DNA of 64,000 nt from Segatella maculosa DSM 19339 = JCM 15638 (GTDB lineage: Bacteria; Bacteroidota; Bacteroidia; Bacteroidales; Bacteroidaceae): the NCBI RefSeq assembly GCF_000382385.1, contig NZ_KB908325.1, forward strand, positions 62,001-126,000, read 5' to 3'. The notes under the pieces were generated by a model. That model made no database searches, was not told where the DNA came from, and saw only the letters and a list, made by a program, of their open reading frames with translations. The position numbers and the translations under genes are program-made. This document shows, piece by piece, positions 27,572 through 35,162 of this stretch. Position 1 is the first letter of the stretch. Every line of letters starts with the position of its first letter.

Positions 27572-29971
27572 TTACTTGAACAGGTAGCGCAGTTTGAAGC
27601 CGATATAGCGGCCGGGAAGCGGACGATTGAACTCGGAGACCACGTGGCGGTCGGCAAGGTTCTTCACTTTGAGGGTGAGCGTCCAGCGGTCGTCGCCGAA
27701 GCTGTGCTCGATTGCGGCGTCCATGGTCATTGCCGTGGGGATTTTGCGCTCTTGATACTTGCTCATCTCAAAGTCGTAGAAGTATTGATGCACGTAGGAG
27801 GCATCGAAAAGCAGGCGCGTGTTCTGTCCACTTCCGCCGAAAAGGTTCTCCTTGTGCAGCTCCGCGCCGAAGTTGGCCAGCAGATAAGGCACGTTCGGAA
27901 TGCGCATGTTGCGCGTCGGGTTCTCCACTTCAGTCCCCGGAACGGTCTTGCGCACGTCGCGAAGGTCTTGATATGTGCCGTTGGCATAGAGGTAAAGCAG
28001 CCGACAGACGTCACCTTTCATCTCAAGTTCCACGCCTTTGGTGCGCACACTGCCGAAGTTTCGGTAGCGGGCCATGGTGGGTATCATGTCGGGCGTGAAG
28101 CGTATCATGTCTTCCAGTTGATTATAGAAGCCATTCAGCTCCACTTCCAAGAGCCCGCCGTAGTCTTTCACGTGGCGATAGAGCAGACCGAGGTTCGCTC
28201 CCGTGGTGCGTTCGGGCTTCAATGCGGGCGAGGCAAGAATGGAATAGCCGTTTCCGATGAGCTCTTCGCTCGTGGGAATGCGCACCTCGGAGTTGAAAGA
28301 GGCCTTGAGCATCAAGTCGTTTGTGAACTTATAACGCATGGCATCGCTGAAGCCGAGATAGGTTTTGGAGACGTCAACCGGCTCGGGTTCCGAAACGGAA
28401 TAGGTGTTGATGCTACGTGAATGCGATGAGAAAAAGAAGTCTTTCAGCGTGAAAGCGTTCTGAAAACGCCCGTCGAAGAGCGTCAGATCATAGGAAAAGC
28501 CCACGGTCACGGTGTTCATCTTGCTCGGGAAGTTGGCCTTGAAGCCCAATGCCTTGTCCATCAGGTCGTCTTTCGGGTGAAGCGAAGTTCGGTCGGCATA
28601 GATATTCAGGTTGACGGCATGGTGCATGTCGATGGTGTAGCCCATGTTGAGCCTCGATGTCAGTTCGTTTGAACGGTTGCTGCCGTCAGACGGAAAGTTG
28701 TTCTGCTCGCCTCCGAACGGCGATACGGGCGGCAATTGCGTCCCGTCCCAGTCATAACGGTGCATAGCCTTGTCGCTCAAGCCGTATATCCCGATGATAT
28801 AGCCCGCATCAAAGTCGAAGTCTAAGCCGTCAAGGAAGAAGTTGTTACGCTTCAGTTTCAGTGACGTGACGTAGCTTACCGAATGATTATAGGCCTCACG
28901 CACGTCAAGGTCGATGCCTTGTATCTCTTGTCGGGTTCGCATTCCGATGAGTTCCCACTTCATTTCATCAAACCACCACTTGGTAGCCTTCAGCGACATA
29001 CCGCCCATGAGCTTGCTGAAGCGGTCGTGATCGCGCTCAACAGTGCGGCCATCAAGGTTGTCCAAGGTCATCTTATAGTTGTTCTTCGCAAACGAAAACA
29101 CGCCTCCGATACCGAATTGCAGGCCACTTTTGCGATCGGTGCGCTTCAAAACGGTCGAAAACTGATGGGTATTGAACGACCCTACTTCGTAAGATGCGTC
29201 CAAATAAACCGGAGGATACTCTTTCGTCACCACGTTGACAGCCCCACCCAAGGCCGAACCGCCGAACTTATAGGGCACAATGCCTTTATAAACCTCGATG
29301 CGTTCGATCATATTCGTGGGAATATCGTTCAGTGCCACAAAGTTACTCAACTGCGACATGGGTGCTTCATCTACGTACATGCCCATGCGTTTGCCTTCAA
29401 GTCCACGCACCGAGATGCGCGAAGCACTGCCCATGCCGCCCGTATTGCGCACGGTGACGCCCACAGTTCGCGCCAATACGTCGTTGATGTTGGAGGCCGT
29501 GCCCTGCAATTGGTGCTCACCAATGACCGAAACCGGCATGGCCGACTCCCTCAACTTGCGGATTTCGCTCCGTGCTATCACTGTAATTCCGTGCAATTCT
29601 TTGGCAGTTGACTCCATCAGCACGTCGCATTTCAGACTGTCACGCACCAAGAGTTCGCGCCTTTCAGGCCTATATCCCATGTAATGATAGTCGAGTTGCA
29701 CGCGCTGCGATCCCTGAACGACGAGCCGATAGCGGCCATTGGCATCGGCAGTCGTGCCCCCCTGCCCTTTCGATACCGTCACCGTGGCCCCCACAAGTGG
29801 CTCACCCGTCCTCCTGTCTGTGACTTTTCCATAGACCACTCTCTCCTGAGCAACAACCGAAAGCACGCAGAACAGCATCGCCAGCATGGCCAAACTGCAT
29901 CTCAAGCGCGTTCGTGTCTCCCGGCTTTCCACGTGCTTTGGCCGCACGGTTCCGGGCATTCTCCTTATCAT
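27572..29971 (-). CDS. TonB-dependent outer-membrane receptor
   Basis: A receptor of 799 residues from the start I prefer (29971, MIRRMPGTV). The frame stays open upstream to 30106, but that would bury the signal peptide (CSLAMLAMLFCVLSVVAQ) about 75 residues in and run through a terminator-like hairpin. A carboxypeptidase-regulatory-like domain (VVYGKVTDRRTGEPLVGATV) precedes the plug (ISVRGLEGKRMGMYVDEAPM, IERIEVYKGIVPYKFGG) and a barrel ending in RYIGFKLRYLFK. It is more like siderophore, heme or cobalamin receptors than SusC. It heads an operon with the propeller lipoprotein and TetR regulator. Confidence 0.9.
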   Translation of the reverse strand: MIRRMPGTVRPKHVESRETRTRLRCSLAMLAMLFCVLSVVAQERVVYGKVTDRRTGEPLVGATVTVSKGQGGTTADANGRYRLVVQGSQRVQLDYHYMGYRPERRELLVRDSLKCDVLMESTAKELHGITVIARSEIRKLRESAMPVSVIGEHQLQGTASNINDVLARTVGVTVRNTGGMGSASRISVRGLEGKRMGMYVDEAPMSQLSNFVALNDIPTNMIERIEVYKGIVPYKFGGSALGGAVNVVTKEYPPVYLDASYEVGSFNTHQFSTVLKRTDRKSGLQFGIGGVFSFAKNNYKMTLDNLDGRTVERDHDRFSKLMGGMSLKATKWWFDEMKWELIGMRTRQEIQGIDLDVREAYNHSVSYVTSLKLKRNNFFLDGLDFDFDAGYIIGIYGLSDKAMHRYDWDGTQLPPVSPFGGEQNNFPSDGSNRSNELTSRLNMGYTIDMHHAVNLNIYADRTSLHPKDDLMDKALGFKANFPSKMNTVTVGFSYDLTLFDGRFQNAFTLKDFFFSSHSRSINTYSVSEPEPVDVSKTYLGFSDAMRYKFTNDLMLKASFNSEVRIPTSEELIGNGYSILASPALKPERTTGANLGLLYRHVKDYGGLLEVELNGFYNQLEDMIRFTPDMIPTMARYRNFGSVRTKGVELEMKGDVCRLLYLYANGTYQDLRDVRKTVPGTEVENPTRNMRIPNVPYLLANFGAELHKENLFGGSGQNTRLLFDASYVHQYFYDFEMSKYQERKIPTAMTMDAAIEHSFGDDRWTLTLKVKNLADRHVVSEFNRPLPGRYIGFKLRYLFK

Positions 29972-30023
29972 ATTTGTAATAAACAAATTAAAAAATGAAT
30001 AATATTCAAAATCGTTCACAAAA

Positions 30024-30062
30024 GAAAAGTGCGCCACCCTCAACTTGGGTAGCGCACTTTTC
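30024..30062 (-). terminator. terminator-like hairpin in the receptor leader
   Basis: On the minus strand GAAAAGTGCGC(T)ACCC pairs with GGGT(G)GCGCACTTTTC around a 7-nt loop, about 16 bp of stem, followed by TTTTG. It lies downstream of the -7 element at 30144 and 52 nt before the receptor start, so it could attenuate transcription, or act as a terminator for plus-strand reads. Confidence 0.6.
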
Positions 30063-30143
30063 AGTTGCGACTGTATCGCTATATGGCCTTTTCTTCTTCG
30101 TTTCATAACCGATGATTCATCTCTTTTCAGATTTTAGCAGATG

Positions 30144-30174
30144 CAAAGGTAGCTAAAAACGCGAAACTGAACAA
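30144..30174 (-). promoter_or_regulatory. promoter for the TonB-receptor operon
   Basis: Minus strand TTG at 30174-30172 and TACCTTTG at 30151-30144, 20 bp apart. The predicted leader is roughly 165 nt and contains the hairpin at 30024-30062. Confidence 0.6.
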
Positions 30175-30175
30175 T

Positions 30176-30589
30176 ACCTAATGGTAGGTAAAATCGGCGT
30201 GCAAAAATCAATCCATAAGCCTCTTTATACCCAAACCTTGTCAATATTTCCTCTCGTTTTTTAACACATTGCGACACCACCAAATAGAAACTGAAACCCG
30301 AAATCCGGCATTATTCAATCCCGTTTCATGGGACTAAAAACGCAAAACGCCCCACTTTTCCACACAACATGCCCCACTCTATCGTATAATATCAGCCATG
30401 TTGCTATTCATTTTATGCTAAGCTGTTTTTAATATGCTTGATATACCGCCAGCAATCAGGAGACCCAAACTCGCGATAAGGCTCGTATTCACGTGTAATC
30501 GGCTCCTTTTCCTTTCGTAACCCACATTACAATGCATGGTAACCCACATGATAATGATATGGAAGCGTTGCTGTTTCGGAGCGGGAGAA
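30176..30589. other. intergenic region with weak 22-bp repeats
   Basis: No gene. Two faint 22-bp-phased repeats: 30340-30383 (CGCCCCACTTTTCC against TGCCCCACTCTATC) and 30517-30560 (GTAACCCACATTAC against GTAACCCACATGAT). A lone ATATCAGCCATGTTG half-unit of the 22-mer family is at 30389. These are weaker than the arrays elsewhere. Confidence 0.5.
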
Positions 30590-31276
30590 CTATGCTTTTC
30601 GCTTGGAAACCGTTGAGGATTTGGCCGCTCTTTCCTTCAAAATCTTTAGTCCTGCAGGGCAAAACGCATTGAAAGGACAGCTTTCACACTGCGGTTTTTG
30701 GCTCTTGCAGACATACCGACCATGCAATAATAGCCAGTGATGAGCATCACTTACGTCGGCTTCGGGAATGTATTTCATCAGTTCAAGCTCCACTTTCAGG
30801 GGCGTGTTTGCCGTTTCGGGAACGAGTCCCAAGCGATGACTGACACGGAAAACGTGCGTATCAACGGCCAAAGTCGGCTTGCCGAACCACACAGCCTGCA
30901 CCACATTGGCCGTCTTTCTGCCCACGCCGGGCAACCGAGTCAGGTCATCCGTGTTGTCAGGGACCTCGCCATTGAACTGTGCTACCAGCATCTTTGCCAT
31001 CTCACTCAGGTGATGTGCCTTGGCATTGGGATAGCTCACGCTCTTTATCAGTTGGAATATTTCCTCCCAATCTGCCTTGGCCATGGCCTCGGCCGTAGGG
31101 TAATGGCGGAACAATTCGGGCGTGATCATGTTGATGCGCTTGTCGGTACACTGCGCACTGAGCAGGGTGGCGACAATCAATTGGAATGCACTTGCAAAGT
31201 CAAGTTCGGTGGTCACGGGTCCTTGTTCCTTGCGGAAGTAATCTAAAATGAACGCAAATCTTTCTTTTCTTGTCAT
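30590..31276 (-). CDS. nth: endonuclease III
   Basis: A 228-residue DNA glycosylase/AP lyase that removes oxidised pyrimidines in base-excision repair. The helix-hairpin-helix LPGVGRKTANVV contains catalytic Lys121; Asp139 is in LAVDTHVFRVSHRLG. The 4Fe-4S cluster ligands Cys190, Cys197, Cys200 and Cys206 have the C-x6-C-x2-C-x5-C spacing. I chose MTRKERFAF at 31276; the frame extends 13 codons further up, but a -7 promoter element lies just upstream of 31276, implying a nearly leaderless transcript. Divergent from the DUF2461 gene. Confidence 0.93.
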   Translation of the reverse strand: MTRKERFAFILDYFRKEQGPVTTELDFASAFQLIVATLLSAQCTDKRINMITPELFRHYPTAEAMAKADWEEIFQLIKSVSYPNAKAHHLSEMAKMLVAQFNGEVPDNTDDLTRLPGVGRKTANVVQAVWFGKPTLAVDTHVFRVSHRLGLVPETANTPLKVELELMKYIPEADVSDAHHWLLLHGRYVCKSQKPQCESCPFNAFCPAGLKILKERAAKSSTVSKRKA

Positions 31277-31280
31277 GCGG

Positions 31281-31308
31281 CAAAAGTATAAAAAAAGCAT
31301 TATCTTTG
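31281..31308. promoter_or_regulatory. divergent promoters for nth and the DUF2461 gene
   Basis: Minus-strand TACTTTTG at 31288-31281 serves nth and plus-strand TATCTTTG at 31301-31308 serves the DUF2461 gene. The nth element ends only 4 bp before its ATG. Confidence 0.6.
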
Positions 31309-31330
31309 CAAACATAACGGATAAAAAGCT

Positions 31331-32035
31331 ATGAATACGAAGAGAATATTAGGCTATTTGCATGAACTCGCGGCCAACAACAACCGGGATTGGTTCCACG
31401 AACACAAGAAAGAGTATGACGTATGCAGGAAAGATTTCGAGGAAGGTGTGGCACAAGCCGTGGCAACCATCGCGCGGTTCGATGCCTCCGTGGCGCATAT
31501 CACGCCCAAGGATGCCTGCTATCGCTTCAATCGCGACACGCGTTTCAGCGAAGACAAAAGCCCCTATAAGAACCATTTCGGGGCATACATCTGCACACAC
31601 GGCAAGAATTCGCTGCGCGGCGGCTACTATCTTCACCTGCAACCCGGCCAATGCATACTGGGTATAGGCTGTTATTGGCTGCCCACAAACATTCTTACGG
31701 CCTGCCGAAACGAGCTTATGGGCAATATAGAGGCATGGAGAGCATGCGTCGAAAACCAGAAGTTCGTCGAGCTTTTCGGCCGTCCGAACGAGGGAAAATG
31801 GGACGAACCGGGCGGCAAGGGCTTCGGATTAGCCTGCTTAAAAACGGCACCGAAAGGCTTTCCGCGTGATTATGAATTCGTGGAATACCTACGCATGAAA
31901 GACTATTGCGGCTGGCATGCGGTGCCCGACGACTTCTTTGAGGGAACGACGTGGCTCGAAAAAGCGGCCGATATCTTCAAAACCGCCAAGCCGATGATGG
32001 ACTTTATGAACAGCGTCATCGACGATTACGAATGA
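31331..32035 (+). CDS. DUF2461 (TIGR02453) family protein
   Basis: A 234-residue cytosolic protein. LHELAANNNRDWFHEHKKEY at the N-terminus, then RFNRDTRFSEDKSPYKNHFG and GGYYLHLQPGQCILGIG, are the signature segments of DUF2461. The biochemical role of this widespread family is not established. It is transcribed alone, divergent from nth, and its last 20 bp overlap the convergent kdsB gene. No signal peptide or membrane segment is present. Confidence 0.85.
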   Translation: MNTKRILGYLHELAANNNRDWFHEHKKEYDVCRKDFEEGVAQAVATIARFDASVAHITPKDACYRFNRDTRFSEDKSPYKNHFGAYICTHGKNSLRGGYYLHLQPGQCILGIGCYWLPTNILTACRNELMGNIEAWRACVENQKFVELFGRPNEGKWDEPGGKGFGLACLKTAPKGFPRDYEFVEYLRMKDYCGWHAVPDDFFEGTTWLEKAADIFKTAKPMMDFMNSVIDDYE

Positions 32036-32759
32036 ATTCCTCAGCCCGTTGCAAATCATCGGGCGTGTCTATGCCCACGGTTTCAACGTCGGTGAGCCCC
32101 ACTTTGATACGGTAACCATTCTGAAGCCAGCGCAGTTGTTCGAGACTCTCGGCCAGTTCGAGCGACGATTGCGGTAGTTTTGTGATTTCTTTCAGCACGT
32201 TTGTGCGATAAGCATAGATACCCAAATGCTTCAAAAAAGGGTATTTTGAGAGCCAATCCTGCCGCTCCGTGCCTCGCACAAAGGGTATGATGCTTCGGCT
32301 AAAGTAGAGGGCATAGCCCCTATTGTCAACGACAATCTTGGGCGAATTGGGGTTTTCTGCGGCCTCAATGCACTCGAATGGCTTGCCCAAAGTGGCTATT
32401 TGGGTAGCCTTGTCCACGAAACATTGGCACAGCGTTTCAATCTGACTTTGTGCTATAAAAGGCTCATCGCCTTGGATATTCACCACAACATCGAAGTCTC
32501 CCCCTACCTTTTCGAGGGCTTCTTCAATGCGATCCGTGCCGCTATGGTGCTCGGTTGAGGTCATCACGGCCTTGCCTCCGAACGCCAACACCTTATTATA
32601 TATACGCTCATCGTCGGTAGCTACGTAGACGGCATCCAGCACTTTGGCCGCTTGTTCGTACACATGTTGAATGACAGGCTTGCCATTCAGCAGGGCCAAA
32701 GGCTTGCCCGGAAAGCGCGTAGAGGCGTATCGGGCAGGAATTAATCCAATGAATTTCAT
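32016..32759 (-). CDS. kdsB: 3-deoxy-manno-octulosonate cytidylyltransferase
   Basis: A 247-residue cytosolic enzyme that activates KDO with CTP to CMP-KDO for lipopolysaccharide inner-core synthesis. The nucleotide-binding start IPARYASTRFPGKPL (7-21), TSTEHHSGTDRIEEA, VVVNIQGDEPFI and the C-terminal VETVGIDTPDDLQRAE are all characteristic. Length matches E. coli KdsB (248). Monocistronic, overlapping the convergent DUF2461 gene by 20 bp at its 3' end. Confidence 0.96.
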   Translation of the reverse strand: MKFIGLIPARYASTRFPGKPLALLNGKPVIQHVYEQAAKVLDAVYVATDDERIYNKVLAFGGKAVMTSTEHHSGTDRIEEALEKVGGDFDVVVNIQGDEPFIAQSQIETLCQCFVDKATQIATLGKPFECIEAAENPNSPKIVVDNRGYALYFSRSIIPFVRGTERQDWLSKYPFLKHLGIYAYRTNVLKEITKLPQSSLELAESLEQLRWLQNGYRIKVGLTDVETVGIDTPDDLQRAEEFIRNRR

Positions 32760-32783
32760 GCTTCTTTAGTTTTGTTTATATCG

Positions 32784-32791
32784 CAAAGTTA
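32784..32791 (-). promoter_or_regulatory. -7 promoter element for kdsB
   Basis: TAACTTTG on the minus strand, 24 bp upstream of the start codon. Confidence 0.55.
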
Positions 32792-32912
32792 ATAAAAAAC
32801 AAGATAGGAACAGCAAGGCTGGCGATAAAAAAATGAATGCAAAAAGTCAATAACTTTGACATTGGAAGTTGACGGCCGTTATTCTGTTTTTCCGTATGCC
32901 GCCCGTTGGAGC

Positions 32913-33066
32913 GGACGTAAGAGCCGTGCATTCCTACATGCATTCATCTTGAAAACCAACGACTTACACCTTGCTTTTCAATCTCACTCATTTTGCGGCG
33001 CAATCTCAGTCATTTCACCGTGCAATCTCAGCCATTTTGCGCGGCAATATAGCTGAGATTGTATGT
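32913..33066. repeat. REP palindrome, linker and 22-mer array
   Basis: A degenerate REP palindrome at 32913-32933 (CCTACA on its right) is followed by a linker with CGACTTACACCTTGCTTTTC and four exact 22-bp units at 32979, 33001, 33023 and 33045. Three read CAATCTCA-(C/G)-(T/C)C-ATTT and the last is inverted (TAGCTGAGATTG). It abuts the dps terminator. Confidence 0.85.
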
Positions 33067-33070
33067 AAAA

Positions 33071-33107
33071 AAAGGCTTTTGCATGTTTCACCCATGCAAA
33101 AGCCTTT
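33071..33107 (-). terminator. rho-independent terminator of dps
   Basis: Perfect 15-bp stem (AAAGGCTTTTGCATG with CATGCAAAAGCCTTT), 7-nt loop, and a run of seven T on the minus strand, 20 bp after the dps stop. Confidence 0.9.
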
Positions 33108-33126
33108 CGCATTTTGGTAGAGATGC

Positions 33127-33600
33127 TTAACTCAATGTAGCCACTAACATCCACACATTCTTCTCTTGACCGGTCAAATAGTCATCGATCATGGCCACGG
33201 TTACTTCGTCTTCGGCCTCTTGTGCAGCAGCCAGTACACGGCGTTCTTGTGCAATAAGCACTTTCAACGTGTCTAAGACATACTGCAAACCCTCCATCTT
33301 CTCGGGCTCATGTCCGGCCTCTTTCAACTGAGTTTGCTTCAGATACTCGCTGTAACGGTTCTCCGGACGGGCGTCCAATTGCAATAAACGCTCTGCAATT
33401 TCATCAACCTTGGTAGCAGCATCGTTGTATTGGCTCTCGTAGAACTCGTGGAGTTGATAGAACTTATCGCCCTTTACGTTCCAATGGAAGCCACGAAGGT
33501 TAGCATAATACACTTGGAAGTCTGCTAACAACTGTGCTAATTCTTTTACTACATGTGCTACTTTCTTGGCATCTAAGCCGGTGTAATCTAACTTTTTCAT
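33127..33600 (-). CDS. dps: Dps-family ferritin-like DNA-protection protein
   Basis: A 157-residue four-helix protein that forms a dodecameric cage, oxidises and stores iron with peroxide, and protects DNA in oxidative stress. NLRGFHWNVKGDKFYQLHEF and YESQYNDAATKVDEIAERLL carry the His, Asp and Glu ligands of the inter-subunit ferroxidase centre. Normal length for the family. It has its own promoter (33664-33671) and terminator (33071-33107), so it is a single-gene unit. OxyR control is known in Bacteroides but no operator can be asserted here. Confidence 0.92.
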   Translation of the reverse strand: MKKLDYTGLDAKKVAHVVKELAQLLADFQVYYANLRGFHWNVKGDKFYQLHEFYESQYNDAATKVDEIAERLLQLDARPENRYSEYLKQTQLKEAGHEPEKMEGLQYVLDTLKVLIAQERRVLAAAQEAEDEVTVAMIDDYLTGQEKNVWMLVATLS

Positions 33601-33663
33601 TTTCTTTGGTTTTAAAAATTAACGATTTATTTGTTTATCCTGTTCTGTCTTATTTGTTGAAAG

Positions 33664-33671
33664 CAAAGATA
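33664..33671 (-). promoter_or_regulatory. -7 promoter element for dps
   Basis: TATCTTTG on the minus strand, 63 bp upstream of the dps start, with TTGG 21 bp further up approximating the -33 box. The rest of the gap to 33885 is AT-rich with no other feature. Confidence 0.6.
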
Positions 33672-33885
33672 AACAATAAAAAAACACCGTCCAATAGATA
33701 TTTTCTATACATATATTGACACATGTTATCATATTACATGTAAAGCATTGAATAGTAGTTTGTTGACCATTGTTTGGCAAATCATGCATTAATTGCTTCC
33801 AGTTTGAGATGAAATACCGTGGAAAGCCGTTGCACAAATGATGGCGGACAACAGTCAGAAGATATGATAAAAAACGCTAACTTAT

Positions 33886-33916
33886 TTTGCCGTATTCCAT
33901 TATTTTGTTATCTTTG
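33886..33916 (+). promoter_or_regulatory. consensus promoter for the MORN-repeat gene
   Basis: TTTG at 33886-33889 and TATCTTTG at 33909-33916 are exactly 19 bp apart, a textbook Bacteroidetes promoter 24 bp before the GTG start. Confidence 0.75.
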
Positions 33917-33940
33917 GGCTGAACTATCATTCAAAATACA

Positions 33941-35053
33941 GTGAAAAAACTTACACTATTCATCATATCCTTGGCGTTGTGGTTGCCGGTTCATGCGCAG
34001 AAAATCGTCTTAGGCTCGTGTGTGACGCACGACGGTGGGCAGTATAAGGGGCAGATGATGAACGGTAAGCCCAACGGAAAGGGCAACACGGTCTTCAAGA
34101 ACGGAGACACCTACGAAGGAGAATACATCAAGGGGTGGCGCGAGGGCTATGGTATTTATTCGTTCTCTGACGGCGAACGCTACGAGGGGCAGTGGTTTCA
34201 GGACCAACAACACGGGCACGGGACCTATTATTTTGCCAATAACAACAAGTATGTAGGCCTCTGGTTCCGCGATTATCAGCAGGGACAGGGAACAATGTTC
34301 TACTATAACGGCGACAAATACGTAGGCTCGTGGGTGCGAGACAAGCGCGAAGGCAAAGGTCGTTACACCTATTCGAGCGGTGCATATTATGACGGTCAGT
34401 GGAAAGATGACCGGAAAAGCGGTCGCGGTTTCTTTGATTGGGGCGACGGAACCACCTACGATGGCATGTGGGCCAACAATCAACGATCGGGCAAAGGCAC
34501 CAATAAATATGCTGATGGTGACGTATATATCGGCAATTGGGCTGATGATATACAGAACGGAAGAGGCATTTATAAGTTCCAAAACGGCGATGTTTACGAA
34601 GGAGACTACGTGCAGGGAGAACGTACGGGCGAAGGAATTTTCAAATATGTCAACGGAGATCGCTACACAGGACACTTTGAAGAAGGAGCCAAAAGCGGGC
34701 AGGGAACGTTTGAATGGCGGTCGGGCGACGTCTATATAGGGCAGTGGAAGAACGACTTACAGAACGGTCATGGCAAACTGATCAAGAAGTCTGGCGATAC
34801 CTTTGAGGGCGATTTCAAGAACGGAAAGTTTGACGGTGAGTTGATTATCCGCTATACCAACGGTAGCCGTTTCAAGGGAACATACCGCAAAGGACAGCGC
34901 AATGGCGCGGCAATTGAGGAGGATAAGAACGGCAACCGCTTTGAAGGCAGCTACGTGGACGACCGCCGTGACGGCCGTTTCGTGGAGAAAGACCGTAACG
35001 GAAACATCACCCGAACAGGGAGATATGAGCTTGGCAGGAGGTTTGAAGATTGA
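33941..35053 (+). CDS. secreted MORN-repeat protein
   Basis: A 370-residue protein starting at GTG. The signal peptide MKKLTLFIISLALWLPVHAQ is followed by about 14 tandem MORN motifs of 23 residues (pattern GDxYEGxWxxxxxxGxGxYxF; for example GDTYEGEYIKGWREGYGIYS). MORN arrays form elongated beta-hairpin solenoids that bind proteins or lipids. The signal peptide places it in the periplasm or outer membrane. No catalytic domain is attached. The branching enzyme follows 109 bp downstream on the same strand, but co-transcription is uncertain. Specific function unknown. Confidence 0.85.
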   Translation: MKKLTLFIISLALWLPVHAQKIVLGSCVTHDGGQYKGQMMNGKPNGKGNTVFKNGDTYEGEYIKGWREGYGIYSFSDGERYEGQWFQDQQHGHGTYYFANNNKYVGLWFRDYQQGQGTMFYYNGDKYVGSWVRDKREGKGRYTYSSGAYYDGQWKDDRKSGRGFFDWGDGTTYDGMWANNQRSGKGTNKYADGDVYIGNWADDIQNGRGIYKFQNGDVYEGDYVQGERTGEGIFKYVNGDRYTGHFEEGAKSGQGTFEWRSGDVYIGQWKNDLQNGHGKLIKKSGDTFEGDFKNGKFDGELIIRYTNGSRFKGTYRKGQRNGAAIEEDKNGNRFEGSYVDDRRDGRFVEKDRNGNITRTGRYELGRRFED

Positions 35054-35162
35054 TGCGGACCTCCCGATTCGTGTGGAAATGACAGGCTATAAGATAGATA
35101 TTCTTGGGTAAGATGAGGCCTTTCGACCGCTTCCCAAGGTCAGAACATAAAATATTGATGAT

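Noticed and set aside
30024..30174. Cobalamin or other known riboswitch before the TonB receptor
   Set aside because: I see no B12-box-like or other conserved riboswitch core; only a promoter and a simple hairpin are supportable.
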